This document shows positions 13,377 to 14,482 of a stretch of 14,482 nucleotides of DNA, one piece after another. The notes beneath the pieces were generated by a model that saw nothing but the letters and a program-made list of their open reading frames with translations, had not been told where the DNA came from and searched no databases. Both the position numbers and the translations under genes were made by a program. The DNA is taken from contig CAYJGT010000039.1 in assembly GCA_964370035.1 (NCBI GenBank), forward strand, positions 1 through 14,482, in the 5' to 3' direction. How positions within the stretch are numbered: the stretch's first letter is position 1; each line of letters starts with the position of its first letter. The DNA is from CAYJHC01 sp964370035 (GTDB lineage Bacteria > Bacillota > Clostridia > Peptostreptococcales > Anaerovoracaceae).

Positions 13377-13523
13377 ATGAAAGAATTAGTAGTGGTTATA
13401 GGATTAGTATTGCTAGGCGCAATACTAGTTTCAGTATTTGTTTTAGGTGATAATGGACTACAAGGTGCGGCAGAATCATTTTTAGGGGAAGGTATAGAGT
13501 CAATAGATAACTTATCTATCTGA
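13377..13523 (+). CDS. Tiny pilin-like membrane protein 1
   Basis: The 48-residue product begins MKELVVVIGLVLLGAILVSV, has one membrane segment (about 4-23) and a short acidic tail (LQGAAESFLGEGIESIDNLSI) that should face outside by the positive-inside rule. An in-frame stop at 13338 and the lack of start codons between exclude a longer leader peptide. AGGAG (13365-13369) is seven bases before the ATG. The size and placement after the platform genes suggest a Flp-pilin-like subunit, but the class III signal (a leader ending in Gly, then xxxxE) is missing; the Glu is at position 3. It shares 9 of its first 14 residues with the next gene, so they are paralogues. Noncoding sequence of 129 bases precedes it, with no convincing promoter. 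Confidence 0.75.
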   Translation: MKELVVVIGLVLLGAILVSVFVLGDNGLQGAAESFLGEGIESIDNLSI

Positions 13524-13545
13524 TTGAAAGAAAGGTAGGGTATGT

Positions 13546-13689
13546 ATGAAAGAATTGATAGTTGTGGTAGCGCTTGCAATTTTAGGGGTTGTGTTTTTTT
13601 ACATGATAATAGGGCCTTCAGATGATTCGTTAAAAAGTAAAAGTGAAGAGGTAATGATAAAAACTGTTACAGATTATGTTGGTGAGTAG
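13546..13689 (+). CDS. Tiny pilin-like membrane protein 2
   Basis: The 47-residue product begins MKELIVVVALAILGVVFFYM and is paralogous to the protein encoded 22 bases upstream over the hydrophobic N-terminus, while its tail is different and more charged (GPSDDSLKSKSEEVMIKTVT). It has one membrane segment (about 4-22) with the C-terminus probably outside. AAAGGTAGGG (13531-13540) lies five bases before ATG 13546. Like its neighbour it has no cleavable prepilin leader. A role as a minor fibre subunit, or as a small membrane partner of the platform, is inferred from position only. Confidence 0.75.
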   Translation: MKELIVVVALAILGVVFFYMIIGPSDDSLKSKSEEVMIKTVTDYVGE

Positions 13690-13700
13690 GGGGGAAGTGA

Positions 13701-14093
13701 ATGAAGAATTTAATTACTGCAATAGCCTCAATTATTATTCTTCTAGTAATATTGATGCAATTTGTATCAAATCAAGTATTGCATGATAAATTAACAAGAG
13801 TTGATAAGGTAATCTTTAGCTTTCAAGAAGTATTAAAGGTAGATGGGATTATTACAGGTGAAAATAAAGCAGAAACAGCAGAAGCGTTAAGCGAAGCAGT
13901 AGGGTGTTCTTCAAAGGATATTATTATTGAAGGAGAAGCAGAAGAGAAGTACAGGGGAGAAAAAATTCCATATAAAGTAGGAGTGCCTTTAGAAGATATA
14001 GTTTCTAGTTTTTGGGGAATTGAAAATAGTGGAACCTATTATGTTAATGGAGAAACAATTAGTCAAAGAATTGATAGGAGGTCAAACTGGTAA
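13701..14093 (+). CDS. Membrane-anchored Tad-locus protein (pseudopilin position)
   Basis: The 130-residue product starts MKNLITAIASIIILLVILMQ, a single membrane segment with a very short cytosolic end. A soluble domain of about 105 residues follows and should lie outside. The domain includes an acidic helical part (GENKAETAEALSEAVG) and a beta-rich end (GTYYVNGETISQRI). I do not recognise the family. TadE/TadF pseudopilins occupy this position in classical loci, but their leader and EF/EY motif are absent. The start is supported by AGGGGGG-type purines (13687-13694) six bases before ATG 13701, and the stop overlaps the next start as TAATG, indicating coupled translation. The only two cysteine-free stretches flank Cys69. 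Confidence 0.75.
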   Translation: MKNLITAIASIIILLVILMQFVSNQVLHDKLTRVDKVIFSFQEVLKVDGIITGENKAETAEALSEAVGCSSKDIIIEGEAEEKYRGEKIPYKVGVPLEDIVSSFWGIENSGTYYVNGETISQRIDRRSNW

Positions 14094-14482
14094 TGAAAAA
14101 CTTTATTATTACTTTAGGGATTGTAATTATTTCGATTACAATCCTTATTTTCCAATCAGAAGTGAATAAAGTACGTAGAGATATTAGCAAGGTTGAGGAA
14201 GCGGCCAATGAAGTTGTGGAAGGTGCATTTTTTATTCCAGATCAAGGTATACGTGTTGGAGAATTGTCTTACAACTTAGAAAACATTAAAAATGGTTTAG
14301 CAACTTTGGAAGTAAATGTTCCTAAAGAAATGGAGTATAGAGCAGAACTAACTTTTGAGGATGAAGATGGAGAAAAAGTAAGTAAGATAATAAAAACAAA
14401 TGACTTTTATAAAGAAGAAGTAATTATCAAGAGTCAAACGAAAGCTAGCCTTGAACTTGAGTGTTCATATGAACCTTTTTCT
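14093..14482 (+). CDS. Membrane-anchored Tad-locus protein, cut by the window edge
   Basis: Coding runs from ATG 14093 to the window end with no stop (130 codons seen). The protein begins MKNFIITLGIVIISITILIF, a membrane anchor much like that of the preceding protein, then a charged helical linker (EVNKVRRDISKVEEAANEVV) and a beta-rich extracytoplasmic domain. The shared MKN[LF]I start, anchor length and position suggest that the two are distant relatives or co-assembling pseudopilin-like partners. The start shares one base with the upstream stop. The C-terminus and any further domains are outside the window. Confidence 0.75.
   Translation, partial: MKNFIITLGIVIISITILIFQSEVNKVRRDISKVEEAANEVVEGAFFIPDQGIRVGELSYNLENIKNGLATLEVNVPKEMEYRAELTFEDEDGEKVSKIIKTNDFYKEEVIIKSQTKASLELECSYEPFS

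Noticed and set aside
13337..13450. 37-codon frame beginning MNKKSLLFREEK
   Set aside because: Runs out of frame through the first MKEL gene, has a weak SD and an Arg/Ser-rich low-information product.
13352..13579. Minus-strand 75-codon frame over the two MKEL genes
   Set aside because: Antisense shadow of two small genes with good SDs and matching N-termini.
1..14482. CRISPR array, insertion sequence, tRNA or rRNA
   Set aside because: No regularly spaced repeats, transposase signatures, terminal inverted repeats or cloverleaf/rRNA sequences were recognised on either strand.

Overview
The window is AT-rich, with strong purine-rich ribosome binding sites (AGGAGG type), TTGACA/TATAAT-like promoters and short intrinsic terminators. 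Together with the gene families present (EFR1-type flavodoxin/ferredoxin, a clostridial-type F420-ligase-like protein, a heterodimeric ABC exporter, a low-GC Tad-like locus) this points to an anaerobic low-GC Firmicute, most likely in the Clostridia. The genus cannot be fixed from the sequence.

Positions 1-4075 hold independent housekeeping or metabolic genes. A gene tail ends at 55 and a near-perfect palindromic terminator follows. Next are a minus-strand PhzF-family isomerase (246-1121), an EFR1-type flavodoxin plus 2[4Fe-4S] ferredoxin (1450-2190) and a long CofE-like F420-0:glutamate ligase homologue (2420-3610). A 53-residue DUF3006-like protein (3790-3951) comes last, before a convergent terminator (4002-4040).

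Positions 4076-8090 (minus strand) encode two overlapping ABC exporter half-transporters. Their sequence defects are complementary: the upstream 716-residue subunit lacks the catalytic Glu and the switch His, and the downstream 625-residue subunit has a degenerate signature motif. They therefore form one BmrCD/TM287-288-like heterodimer with one degenerate and one canonical ATP site. Their promoter carries an inverted repeat over the transcription start, which looks like an operator.

Positions 8311-14482 (plus strand) read as one operon for a divergent Tad/Flp-pilus-like secretion machine running off the right edge. In order it encodes an unknown 140-residue protein, CpaB (SAF domain), a TadZ/CpaE-like protein without the Walker A lysine, a CpaF/TadA secretion ATPase, a TadB-like membrane protein and a short TadC-like protein with only one membrane segment. 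Two tiny paralogous membrane proteins starting MKEL follow, then two membrane-anchored proteins starting MKN. No class III prepilin signal (G followed by xxxxE before the hydrophobic stretch), no TadE/F-type pseudopilin and no prepilin peptidase is visible. The machine core is recognisable, but its fibre or cargo proteins look non-canonical. This operon is the best candidate for something undescribed in the window.
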